Source: Bryobacterales bacterium
GTDB taxonomy: Bacteria; Acidobacteriota; Terriglobia; Bryobacterales; Bryobacteraceae
Direction: 5' to 3'
NCBI GenBank assembly: GCA_003139735.1
Contig: PLGA01000172.1
Span: forward strand, 1-7,699
DNA length: 7,699 nt
The position numbers and the translations under genes are program-made. The notes beneath the pieces were generated by a model. That model searched no databases. It was not told the DNA's origin and worked only from the letters and a program-made list of their open reading frames with translations. Each line of letters starts with the position of its first letter. Position 1 is the stretch's first letter. Shown in pieces: positions 1-4,780 of this stretch.

Positions 1-23
1 TTCGAGTCCCTCCGGGCGCACCA
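1..23 (+). tRNA. 3' end of a tRNA (probably tRNA-Arg), truncated by the window edge
   Basis: Seen: the window begins with a T-loop (TTCGAGT, 1-7), then the 3' half of a T-stem (CCCTC, 8-12), the 3' strand of an acceptor stem (CGGGCGC, 13-19), discriminator base A20 and an encoded CCA (21-23). This is the canonical layout of a tRNA 3' end. The 5' part and the anticodon lie outside the window. Inference: the implied 5' acceptor strand GCGCCCG together with discriminator A best fits bacterial tRNA-Arg, but the identity is not provable from these bases. Confidence 0.88.
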
Positions 24-62
24 TTTAGGCCTAGCAGGCTGCTAAAAACTCTCTTCGGATGC

Positions 63-85
63 GATTTGGGCAAAATGGCCAAATC
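63..85. repeat. Imperfect palindrome, copy 1 of a related pair
   Basis: The arms GATTTGG (63-69) and CCAAATC (79-85) are exact inverted complements, with CA/TG pairing further inside (71-72 with 76-77) around an AAA loop and one G:G mismatch. The 23-base unit matches the palindrome at 178-200 at 17 of 23 positions, so the two look like diverged copies of one element. The function is unknown; a protein-binding dyad, or terminal repeats of a small decayed insertion, are both possible. Confidence 0.55.
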
Positions 86-177
86 TTTGCCGGCGGTGTT
101 TCTTGCTCCGGACGCCCTACGCCCTGCCACGCCAAACGAACTCGTAACGCACTGATTCTAAATGACGTCCCTTTGGA

Positions 178-200
178 ATTTTGGGCAAATTGCCCAAAAT
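178..200. repeat. Perfect palindrome, copy 2 of a related pair
   Basis: ATTTTGGGCAA (178-188) and TTGCCCAAAAT (190-200) are perfect 11-base inverted complements around a single A at 189. It is related to the imperfect palindrome at 63-85, and the centres are 115 bases apart. Perfect arms with a one-base centre are more typical of a DNA dyad (binding site or element end) than of an RNA hairpin. No terminator-like T-run follows on either strand. Confidence 0.65.
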
Positions 201-285
201 CGGCGGGATCGTCTGGCATCTCGATGTACGTCCTCAAAGCCTATGGGAATGCGCCGGTGCTCTGGTGCACGGTTGGAGGGTCTTT

Positions 286-308
286 TTCGCCACCGTCCGG
301 GCGTACCA
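286..308 (+). repeat. Degenerate copy of the tRNA 3' end (att-like direct repeat or tRNA remnant)
   Basis: TCCGGGCGTACCA at 296-308 matches the tRNA 3' end TCCGGGCGCACCA at 11-23 in 12 of 13 positions. Extending leftward in the same register, TTCG and the following CC also align, giving 18 of 23 matches for 286-308 against 1-23. Upstream, GCGCCGG at 251-257 could pair with most of 298-304 like an acceptor stem, but only 58 bases separate the ends and the T-stem is lost. Inference: either an attachment-site repeat left by integration into the tRNA gene, or a decayed, shortened tRNA duplicate. Confidence 0.5.
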
Positions 309-346
309 ACTCACTCTTCAACGCTGGAATCGCGAGCCTAGCCGGT

Positions 347-375
347 TTGACGCGCACTCAGGCCGGTTGTAACCT
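347..375 (+). promoter_or_regulatory. Possible sigma-70-type promoter for the rubrerythrin gene
   Basis: TTGACG (347-352) resembles a -35 box and is followed after exactly 17 bases by TAACCT (370-375), which keeps the T, A and final T of a -10 box. It would start transcription near 382 and give a leader of about 60 bases. The -10 match is weak, so this is a suggestion. The ribosome binding site for the gene is clearer: GGAG at 431-434, nine bases before the ATG. Confidence 0.3.
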
Positions 376-443
376 AAGACATGGCGTCGGCTCACGCTGC
401 CGCCAGTCTGAATTCATTCCGAGACATGATGGAGCACTAAAAT

Positions 444-863
444 ATGGCCACGCTAAAAGGCAGTAAAACCCACGAAAATCTGAAGGCCGCTTTCGCCGGC
501 GAGTCGCAGGCCAACCGCCGGTACCTGTATTTCGCCAAGCAGGCGGATGTGGAAGGATACCCCGATGTCGCGGGGCTGTTCCGCGACACGGCGGACGGGG
601 AAACCGGGCACGCCCACGGGCACCTCGACTACCTCAAAAAAGTCGGCGACCCCGCCACGGACTTGCCCATCGGCGACACCGTTGACAACTTGAAGGCCGC
701 CATCGCCGGCGAGACCCACGAGTATACCGACATGTACCCGGGCATGGCGAAGGTCGCGCGCGAGGAAGGCTTCACCGAAATCGCCGACTGGTTCGAAACG
801 CTGGCCAAGGCGGAGAAATCCCATGCCGGGCGCTTCGCGCAAGGGCTGAAGTCGCTCGAGTAG
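444..863 (+). CDS. rbr: Rubrerythrin (short form without rubredoxin domain)
   Basis: A 139-residue ferritin-like four-helix protein that reduces hydrogen peroxide in the cytoplasm at a non-haem di-iron site. All seven expected ligands are visible and spaced as in the family: E20 (in AGESQ), E53 and H56 (ETGH), E90 and E93 (GETHEY), E124 and H127 (EKSH). The two halves are internally similar (NLKAAFAGE and NLKAAIAGE), as expected from an ancient helix-pair duplication. The C-terminal CxxC rubredoxin domain of classical rubrerythrins is absent and the protein has no cysteine at all, so an external electron donor is needed; the Fe-S protein encoded 54 bases downstream is the obvious candidate. 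The ATG is preceded by GGAG at a nine-base spacing. Family assignment is secure; the donor is inferred. Confidence 0.93.
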   Translation: MATLKGSKTHENLKAAFAGESQANRRYLYFAKQADVEGYPDVAGLFRDTADGETGHAHGHLDYLKKVGDPATDLPIGDTVDNLKAAIAGETHEYTDMYPGMAKVAREEGFTEIADWFETLAKAEKSHAGRFAQGLKSLE

Positions 864-917
864 CCGGAAACGCCCTGTCGCGGCGCAAACGCGGGCCGCC
901 GGGCGCGTGTGTCCCCC

Positions 918-2261
918 ATGGATGTAATCAAAGGCGCCCCGACGGTGGGGATCACCTACAATCCCAACGATCCCTTGTATTGGGACCGAACGGCGCTCGC
1001 CGGCGAGCTGGAGCGCGTCTTTGAGATCTGTCACGGCTGCCGGTTGTGCTTCAACCTGTGTCCTTCGTTCCCGGAGCTATTTCAGGCGGTGGACGGCCAC
1101 GACGGCAAGGTGCGCGGGTTGACTGAAGCCGAGCGGGAGCGCGTCCTCGATACCTGCTACCAATGCAAGCTCTGTTACGTGAAGTGCCCGTACACGCCCG
1201 ACGACCGCCACCCTTTCCAATTGGATTTTCCGCGGTTGATGGGGCGCTTTGCCGCGATCCGCCGGAAGGAACAAGGCGCCGGTTTGCGCGAGCGCCTGCT
1301 GGCGCGCCCGGAACTCATCGGCCGCCTCGGCGGGGCTACGGCGCCGCTCGCCAACTGGGCTAACCGCCAGCCTTTGCTGCGACGGGGCATGGAAGTGGCG
1401 ATTGGCATCCACCGCGACAAGATCCTGCCCGATTTCTACTCCGAGACTTTCGAGGAGTGGTTTCGCCGCCGTCCGGCGCCGTCCGGCGATCCCTCGAAAG
1501 CCGTCCTGTTCACTACCTGCTTCGTGAACCACAACAATCCGCAGGTGGCGAAGGACGCCGTCGAAGTGTTTTCGAAGAACGGAATCGCGCTCACCTGTCC
1601 GAAGCAGAATTGCTGCGGGATGCCGGCGCTCGAATCCGGCGACGTGGCGCTGGCGAAGCAACTGGCGCGATCGAACATCGAATCTCTGCTGCCCTACGTG
1701 GAAGCCGGCCGGAAGATCGTGGCGATCAATCCGACCTGCTCTTACATGCTGCGGAAGGAATACGCCGAGTTGGAGGGCAGCCCGGCCGCGCGCAAGGTGG
1801 CGGCGGCCACCATGGACCTCTGCGAATACCTGTTTCAGCTCAAGCAGGAAGGCTCCTTCAACCGCGACTTCCTTTCCACGCCCGGCAAGATCGGCTACCA
1901 CCTGCCCTGCCACTTGAAGGCGCAGAACATCGGCTATCGTTCGCGCGACCTGATGCGTCTGATTCCCGGCGCGTCCATACGCCTGGTCGACCAATGCTGC
2001 GGCCACGACGGCACATGGGCGATGAAGAAGGAATTCTTCCCGCTGTCGATGCTGGCCGGCAAGAAGGCGTTCGACGAAATGAAAGACGCCGACGCGGAAA
2101 TCATGGCTACGGATTGCCCGATGGCCGCCCTGCACTTCGACCAGGCGTTGGGCCGGCGGCCGATTCATCCCATTCAGGTTCTGGCGCGCGCGTACCGCCC
2201 GGATGGATTCCCGCATGCGCCGCCGCCTCCCGAGGGACCGAATTCCCATGCGGCCCATTGA
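918..2261 (+). CDS. GlpC/HdrD-type iron-sulfur protein with two 4Fe-4S and two CCG domains (rubrerythrin-associated)
   Basis: A soluble electron-transfer protein of 447 residues from the ATG at 918; an in-frame GTG at 909 would add three residues, and neither start has a clear ribosome binding site. Counting from the GTG, there are two classical 4Fe-4S motifs, C41-x2-C44-x2-C47-x3-C51-P and C83-x2-C86-x2-C89-x3-C93-P, then two CCG (heterodisulfide reductase-like) domains: C204...C235-C236-G...C277 and C334...C363-C364-G...C403. The usual last cysteine of each CCG motif (CxxC) is M280 or A406 here. The tail is proline-rich. The N-terminal region with [19 protein letters not shown] resembles the family that I recall as encoded next to rubrerythrin and a DUF3501 gene in Proteobacteria; no DUF3501 gene is seen here. 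Probable role: electron donor to the rubrerythrin. It is not true GlpC, as no glpA or glpB is present. Confidence 0.88.
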   Translation: MDVIKGAPTVGITYNPNDPLYWDRTALAGELERVFEICHGCRLCFNLCPSFPELFQAVDGHDGKVRGLTEAERERVLDTCYQCKLCYVKCPYTPDDRHPFQLDFPRLMGRFAAIRRKEQGAGLRERLLARPELIGRLGGATAPLANWANRQPLLRRGMEVAIGIHRDKILPDFYSETFEEWFRRRPAPSGDPSKAVLFTTCFVNHNNPQVAKDAVEVFSKNGIALTCPKQNCCGMPALESGDVALAKQLARSNIESLLPYVEAGRKIVAINPTCSYMLRKEYAELEGSPAARKVAAATMDLCEYLFQLKQEGSFNRDFLSTPGKIGYHLPCHLKAQNIGYRSRDLMRLIPGASIRLVDQCCGHDGTWAMKKEFFPLSMLAGKKAFDEMKDADAEIMATDCPMAALHFDQALGRRPIHPIQVLARAYRPDGFPHAPPPPEGPNSHAAH

Positions 2262-2319
2262 GCCGTCCGCCGATTTCGAGTAGCGCGCCGCGGACCGGAG
2301 GACGCGCGCCAGCGGGCTG

Positions 2320-2325
2320 TACAAT
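2320..2325 (+). promoter_or_regulatory. -10-like box TACAAT just before glpD
   Basis: TACAAT matches the -10 consensus at five of six positions and ends 11 bases before the chosen ATG at 2337. Transcription would then start about five bases before the start codon, giving an almost leaderless mRNA. No good -35 box is seen, and the 75-base gap after the Fe-S gene has no clear ribosome binding site. The gene could therefore have its own promoter, be read from upstream, or both. Confidence 0.35.
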
Positions 2326-2336
2326 TGGTATCGTCG

Positions 2337-3908
2337 ATGAACCGCGCCGAAATGCACGGCCGCCTGCAAGCGCATCGCGGCCCGTGGGACATGATCGTGG
2401 TTGGCGGAGGCGCCACCGGGGCCGGCGTGGCCATCGATGCCGCCTCCCGCGGCTACCGCGTGCTGCTGCTCGAGCAGAGCGATTTCGGCAAAGGCACCTC
2501 CAGCCGCAGCACCAAGCTGATTCACGGCGGCGTCCGTTATCTCGAGCAAGGCAACATATCGCTCGTAATGGAGGCGCTCAAGGAACGCGGCCTGCTCCTC
2601 AGGAACGCCCCGCACCTGGTTCGCAGTCTGGGCTTCATCGTGCCGAACTACCGCTGGTGGGAAGGCCCTTTTTACGGAACCGGCCTGAAGCTCTATGACC
2701 TGCTGGCGGGCAAGTACCGCTTCGGAGCCTCGCGGTTCCTCTCCCGCGCGGAGACCCTGGAACGTCTGCCCAACCTCAATGCGGACGGCCTGCGCGGCGG
2801 CATCGTCTATTACGACGGCCAGTTCGACGATTCACGCCTGCTGATCTCTCTGGTCGCCACGGCCAGCGAGCAGGGCGCCGTCCTTCTGAACTACGCGCAG
2901 GTCACCGGCCTCGCCAAGGACGGCCGCGGTTTCGTCCACGGCGTCAAAGTCCGCGACGTCGAAAGCGGCCAGGAGTTTGAAGCCGCCGCGAAAGTCGTGA
3001 TCAACGCCACCGGACCGTTCACCGATGCCTTGCGCCGCATGGCGGATCCTTCGGCCCAGCCGATGGTCGCTCCCAGTCAGGGCATCCATGTGGTGTTGGA
3101 CGGCTCGTTTCTTGCCGGCGATTGCGCCATCATGGTCCCGCACACCAGCGACGGCCGCGTGATGTTCGCCATTCCGTGGTACGGCCACACCCTGGTCGGC
3201 GCCACCGAAACGCCTATTGAGGAACCCGCGCTCGAACCGGTAGCGCAGGAACAGGAAATCGATTTCGTCCTCCGGACCGCTTCTCTCTACTTGGCTAAGA
3301 AGCCCGGGCGCGCCGACGTGACCAGCGTCTTTGCCGGCATCCGTCCGCTGGTGCGCGCCGGGGATTCCACCAACACCGCGGCGCTTTCCCGCGGCCATAC
3401 CATTCGCATCGAAAGGTCAGGCATGATTACCATCTGCGGCGGCAAGTGGACCACCTACCGGCGCATGGCGGAAGATTGCGTCAACCAAGCCGCCGCGCTG
3501 GGGCGCCTGCCGCAACGCCCGTCGGTGACCGGCCGCCTCAACATCCACGGTTTCCACACCAACGCCGCCGGCTTCGGACGCCTCGCCGCGTATGGCTCCG
3601 ATGCTCCAGCCGTGCGGAAGCTGATGGAAACCGATCATTCCCTTTCCGAACCCCTGCACGGCGCCTTGCCCTACACGGGCGCCGAAGTGGTTTGGGGCGT
3701 GCGCGAGGAGATGGCGCGCACCGTGGAGGACGTGCTGGCGCGCCGTACCCGCGCCCTTTTCCTGAATGCCTGCGCCGCGATCGAGATGGCTCCGCGGGTG
3801 GCTGCGCTGATGGCGTGCGAATTGGGACGGGACGCCGCCTGGGAGGCGGCCCAGGTGCTGGCATTCCGCCAGACGGCTCGCGGTTTTCTGCCAGCAGCGC
3901 GCCCTTGA
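2337..3908 (+). CDS. glpD: FAD-dependent glycerol-3-phosphate dehydrogenase
   Basis: Oxidises sn-glycerol-3-phosphate to dihydroxyacetone phosphate, passing electrons through FAD usually to membrane quinone; a peripheral membrane enzyme of glycerol and phospholipid catabolism. 523 residues from the ATG, close to the 501 of E. coli GlpD. Visible motifs from that start: Rossmann FAD site GGGATGAG at 23-30 followed by E46 of LLLE; GTSSRSTKLIHGGVRYLE at 53-70; NATGPF near 223; substrate-region AGIRPLV near 334; and GGKWTTYRRMAE at 368-379. The C-terminal cap domain is present. An in-frame TTG at 2325 would add four residues but falls on the TACAAT box, so ATG 2337 is preferred. It lies 75 bases after the Fe-S gene on the same strand. 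Pairing of GlpD with a GlpC-like protein is unusual, since GlpC normally serves GlpAB. Confidence 0.93.
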   Translation: MNRAEMHGRLQAHRGPWDMIVVGGGATGAGVAIDAASRGYRVLLLEQSDFGKGTSSRSTKLIHGGVRYLEQGNISLVMEALKERGLLLRNAPHLVRSLGFIVPNYRWWEGPFYGTGLKLYDLLAGKYRFGASRFLSRAETLERLPNLNADGLRGGIVYYDGQFDDSRLLISLVATASEQGAVLLNYAQVTGLAKDGRGFVHGVKVRDVESGQEFEAAAKVVINATGPFTDALRRMADPSAQPMVAPSQGIHVVLDGSFLAGDCAIMVPHTSDGRVMFAIPWYGHTLVGATETPIEEPALEPVAQEQEIDFVLRTASLYLAKKPGRADVTSVFAGIRPLVRAGDSTNTAALSRGHTIRIERSGMITICGGKWTTYRRMAEDCVNQAAALGRLPQRPSVTGRLNIHGFHTNAAGFGRLAAYGSDAPAVRKLMETDHSLSEPLHGALPYTGAEVVWGVREEMARTVEDVLARRTRALFLNACAAIEMAPRVAALMACELGRDAAWEAAQVLAFRQTARGFLPAARP

Positions 3909-3915
3909 GCCGCAG

Positions 3916-3930
3916 GGCGTCCAGGACGCC
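3916..3930. terminator. Hairpin just after glpD, possible terminator
   Basis: GGCGTCC (3916-3922) and GGACGCC (3924-3930) are perfect inverted complements around one base. As RNA it would fold with a five-base stem and five-base loop, beginning eight bases after the glpD stop codon. There is no U-run behind it, so factor-independent termination is doubtful. Confidence 0.3.
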
Positions 3931-3974
3931 ATGGGGACGAGATAAACCGTTTAGAATCTTCACCTGGTGGCAAT

Positions 3975-3988
3975 TTGGGTTCGTTTGG
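3975..3988 (+). repeat. TTGGGTTCGTTTGG repeat, copy 1
   Basis: An exact copy of the 14-base core TTGGGTTCGTTTGG; the left flank (CAATT) differs from the other two copies. It lies 133 bases before copy 2. I recall similar G/T-rich words scattered through Solibacter-like genomes, but this was not checked. Confidence 0.7.
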
Positions 3989-4043
3989 TATTTCTTGGCG
4001 AGGACGCCGGAAGAACGCCGGCACGGACGCCAGGCGTGGCAGG

Positions 4044-4087
4044 GCCCACGGACCCCGTGGGCACCCCAGGCCACTCCACGGGTGCCC
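4044..4087. repeat. Nested GC-rich hairpins
   Basis: GCCCACGG (4044-4051) pairs perfectly with CCGTGGGC (4055-4062) around a three-base loop. GGGCACCC (4059-4066) pairs perfectly with GGGTGCCC (4080-4087) around a 13-base loop. The two structures share bases 4059-4062, so they are mutually exclusive on one strand. The location between converging genes suggests a terminator or a palindromic intergenic repeat. Confidence 0.6.
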
Positions 4088-4104
4088 CGGCAGCGTTAGG
4101 GGCG

Positions 4105-4121
4105 GGATTGGGTTCGTTTGG
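4105..4121 (+). repeat. GGATTGGGTTCGTTTGG repeat, copy 2
   Basis: A 17-base copy identical to copy 3, whose start is 48 bases further right. It ends directly at the stop codon of the minus-strand gene (4122-4124). Confidence 0.75.
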
Positions 4122-4553
4122 TTATTTCCGCGCTTTGCGATTGCCCAAACGCGGATTGGGTTCGTTTGGCGCGGCGCGTGGCGGTACTTTTCGCATGCGC
4201 TGAATGAACTGGATCAGCTCGCGGTCGCGCGCGTTGCTGCAGAACGCGTCGCACGCCTCCAGGTCTCCCAAGAGGAGGCAGTGTCCCTGGCACTCTTCAG
4301 TGCCCAGCAGCCTGACAGCCGGGTCGGCCGGCCGCGGTTCGGGCAGAAGGTGGTGCAGCCGTTTGGAGAGGATCGAAATGGCGCTGCCGCAACCGTGCTC
4401 GAAGACGATCAGGTTGATATCCAGATGGGTGAGGTCGGATTGCAAGCCCAGCAGGCGCACGGCCGGATCCAGAACGAAGTTGCGCCAGGTCGGCCACACG
4501 TTCTTGCACGAGCCGCAAATCTGGAAGGGGACGGTGGCCCGCTGGAGGGTCAT
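4122..4553 (-). CDS. Cysteine-rich, probably metal-binding protein of unknown function
   Basis: A 143-residue protein from the ATG at 4553 (MTLQRATVPF). Visible: an N-terminal CxxC zinc-ribbon-like pair (FQICGSCKNVW, C13 and C16), a conserved-looking DPAVRLLGLQ, then FEHGCGSAISI with a His and Cys, a second DPAVRLLGTEEC, and a cluster ECQGHC...ACDAFC. This layout resembles a family of small hypothetical proteins I recall with CG-W-T-DF, F-HSCGTTLAI and GTEECPGYC-CPAKC motifs; function unknown, a structural zinc or Fe-S site is likely. After about residue 122 (RMRK) the sequence becomes a Pro/Arg/Lys tail encoded by the 4105-4169 repeat zone. The frame is open upstream to 4709, but TATAAT seven bases before this ATG and the position of the CxxC favour the short start. 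Real gene likely; role not known. Confidence 0.7.
   Translation of the reverse strand: MTLQRATVPFQICGSCKNVWPTWRNFVLDPAVRLLGLQSDLTHLDINLIVFEHGCGSAISILSKRLHHLLPEPRPADPAVRLLGTEECQGHCLLLGDLEACDAFCSNARDRELIQFIQRMRKVPPRAAPNEPNPRLGNRKARK
4153..4169 (+). repeat. GGATTGGGTTCGTTTGG repeat, copy 3, inside a coding region
   Basis: Identical over 17 bases to 4105-4121. It lies within the 3' end of the minus-strand gene, where its complement is read as the peptide PNEPNP. A reverse relative of the left palindromes, TTGCCCAAAC (4141-4150), sits between copies 2 and 3. Confidence 0.75.
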
Positions 4554-4560
4554 AGCCTGG

Positions 4561-4566
4561 ATTATA
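4561..4566 (-). promoter_or_regulatory. Consensus -10 box TATAAT giving a leaderless start
   Basis: On the minus strand TATAAT (4566 to 4561) is followed by only seven bases before the ATG at 4553. Transcription would start at or next to the start codon, so the mRNA would be leaderless. No Shine-Dalgarno sequence is present. No convincing -35 box is visible 16-18 bases upstream. Confidence 0.55.
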
Positions 4567-4732
4567 GCGGCAAAACGTGGCGACCGACCGCGTCGATACG
4601 CGTTGCGCCGACGCTTCATGCCGATGGCGGAGACCTTTTTCGCCTTCCGGTTCGCCATGCTGAGGGACAAATTCGGCACATCCTGGATGATCATCCACGA
4701 ACGTCCCATGCCGCGGAGCTAGAAATAAGAGC

Positions 4733-4752
4733 GGCAGGCGAAAGCGCCTGCC
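4733..4752 (-). terminator. Hairpin terminator after the cysteine peptidase gene
   Basis: GGCAGGCG (4733-4740) and CGCCTGCC (4745-4752) form a perfect eight-base stem with a four-base loop, starting 28 bases after the peptidase stop codon. On the minus strand it is followed by GCTCTTATTTCT, a modest U-rich run. A 12-base perfect palindrome CCTAGGCCTAGG (4756-4767) lies just before it. The same hairpin could also be a dispersed intergenic repeat. Confidence 0.55.
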
Positions 4753-4780
4753 CCACCTAGGCCTAGGAGCGGCGATGGAG

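Larger units (their letters stand above)
24..443. other. Intergenic region with no credible gene; palindromes and a tRNA-end repeat
   Basis: Between the tRNA end and the rubrerythrin start I see no protein with recognisable composition. The open frames here (about 31-237 minus and 59-466 plus) are mirror images across shared palindromes and lack ribosome binding sites. Contents: a small dyad TAGCAGGCTGCTA at 32-44 just after the tRNA (no following U-run, so a weak terminator at best); two related palindromes at 63-85 and 178-200; a degenerate copy of the tRNA 3' end at 286-308; and a possible promoter at 347-375 for the next gene. Confidence 0.6.
3909..4121. other. Repeat-rich intergenic region between convergent genes
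   Basis: This stretch separates the end of glpD from the end of the minus-strand gene at 4122. It holds a compact dyad at 3916-3930, a TAGAAT -10-like box at 3952-3957, two of the three copies of the TTGGGTTCGTTTGG repeat, and a GC-rich block (about 4010-4095) with overlapping hairpins. Plus-strand frames through it translate to low-complexity Gly/Pro/Ala/Arg text tracking the repeats, so I call no gene. Bidirectional transcription termination is a likely use. Confidence 0.5.

Noticed and set aside
32..44. TAGCAGGCTGCTA dyad as the tRNA terminator
   Set aside because: The stem is only five bases with a three-base loop, and it is followed by AAAACTCTCTT rather than a T-run on the plus strand.
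251..308. A functional second tRNA gene
   Set aside because: Only 58 bases separate the acceptor-like ends, the T-stem does not pair and no anticodon arm is visible; at most a remnant.
59..466. Open frame running from the palindrome region into the rubrerythrin start
   Set aside because: No ribosome binding site, unusual composition, overlaps the real gene start, and its beginning mirrors the minus-strand frame at 31-237 because both are read through palindromes.
1077..2615. Long minus-strand open frame (512 codons) and a 413-codon plus-strand frame at 1457-2698
   Set aside because: Both overlap the iron-sulfur protein and glpD in other frames. Their translations are Arg/Ala/Gly-rich with no motifs, while the overlapped genes have intact catalytic and cluster-binding residues. 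They are shadows of high G+C coding DNA.
3975..4169. CRISPR array
   Set aside because: Only three short (14-17 base) repeats with spacings of 133 and 48 bases and no cas gene nearby.
3967..4203. Plus-strand GTG frame behind a TAGAAT box (3952-3957), nine bases upstream
   Set aside because: The -10-like spacing is tempting, but the translation is simply the repeats (WVRLVFLG, LGSFGYF, LGSFGAA) plus hairpin DNA, and it runs into the 3' end of the convergent gene. A decayed gene start cannot be excluded.
4554..4709. Upstream extension of the cysteine-rich protein to a start at 4709 or 4658
   Set aside because: The extension is Arg/Lys-rich without motifs and has no ribosome binding site, and a consensus TATAAT lies within it seven bases before ATG 4553, so the shorter start is preferred.
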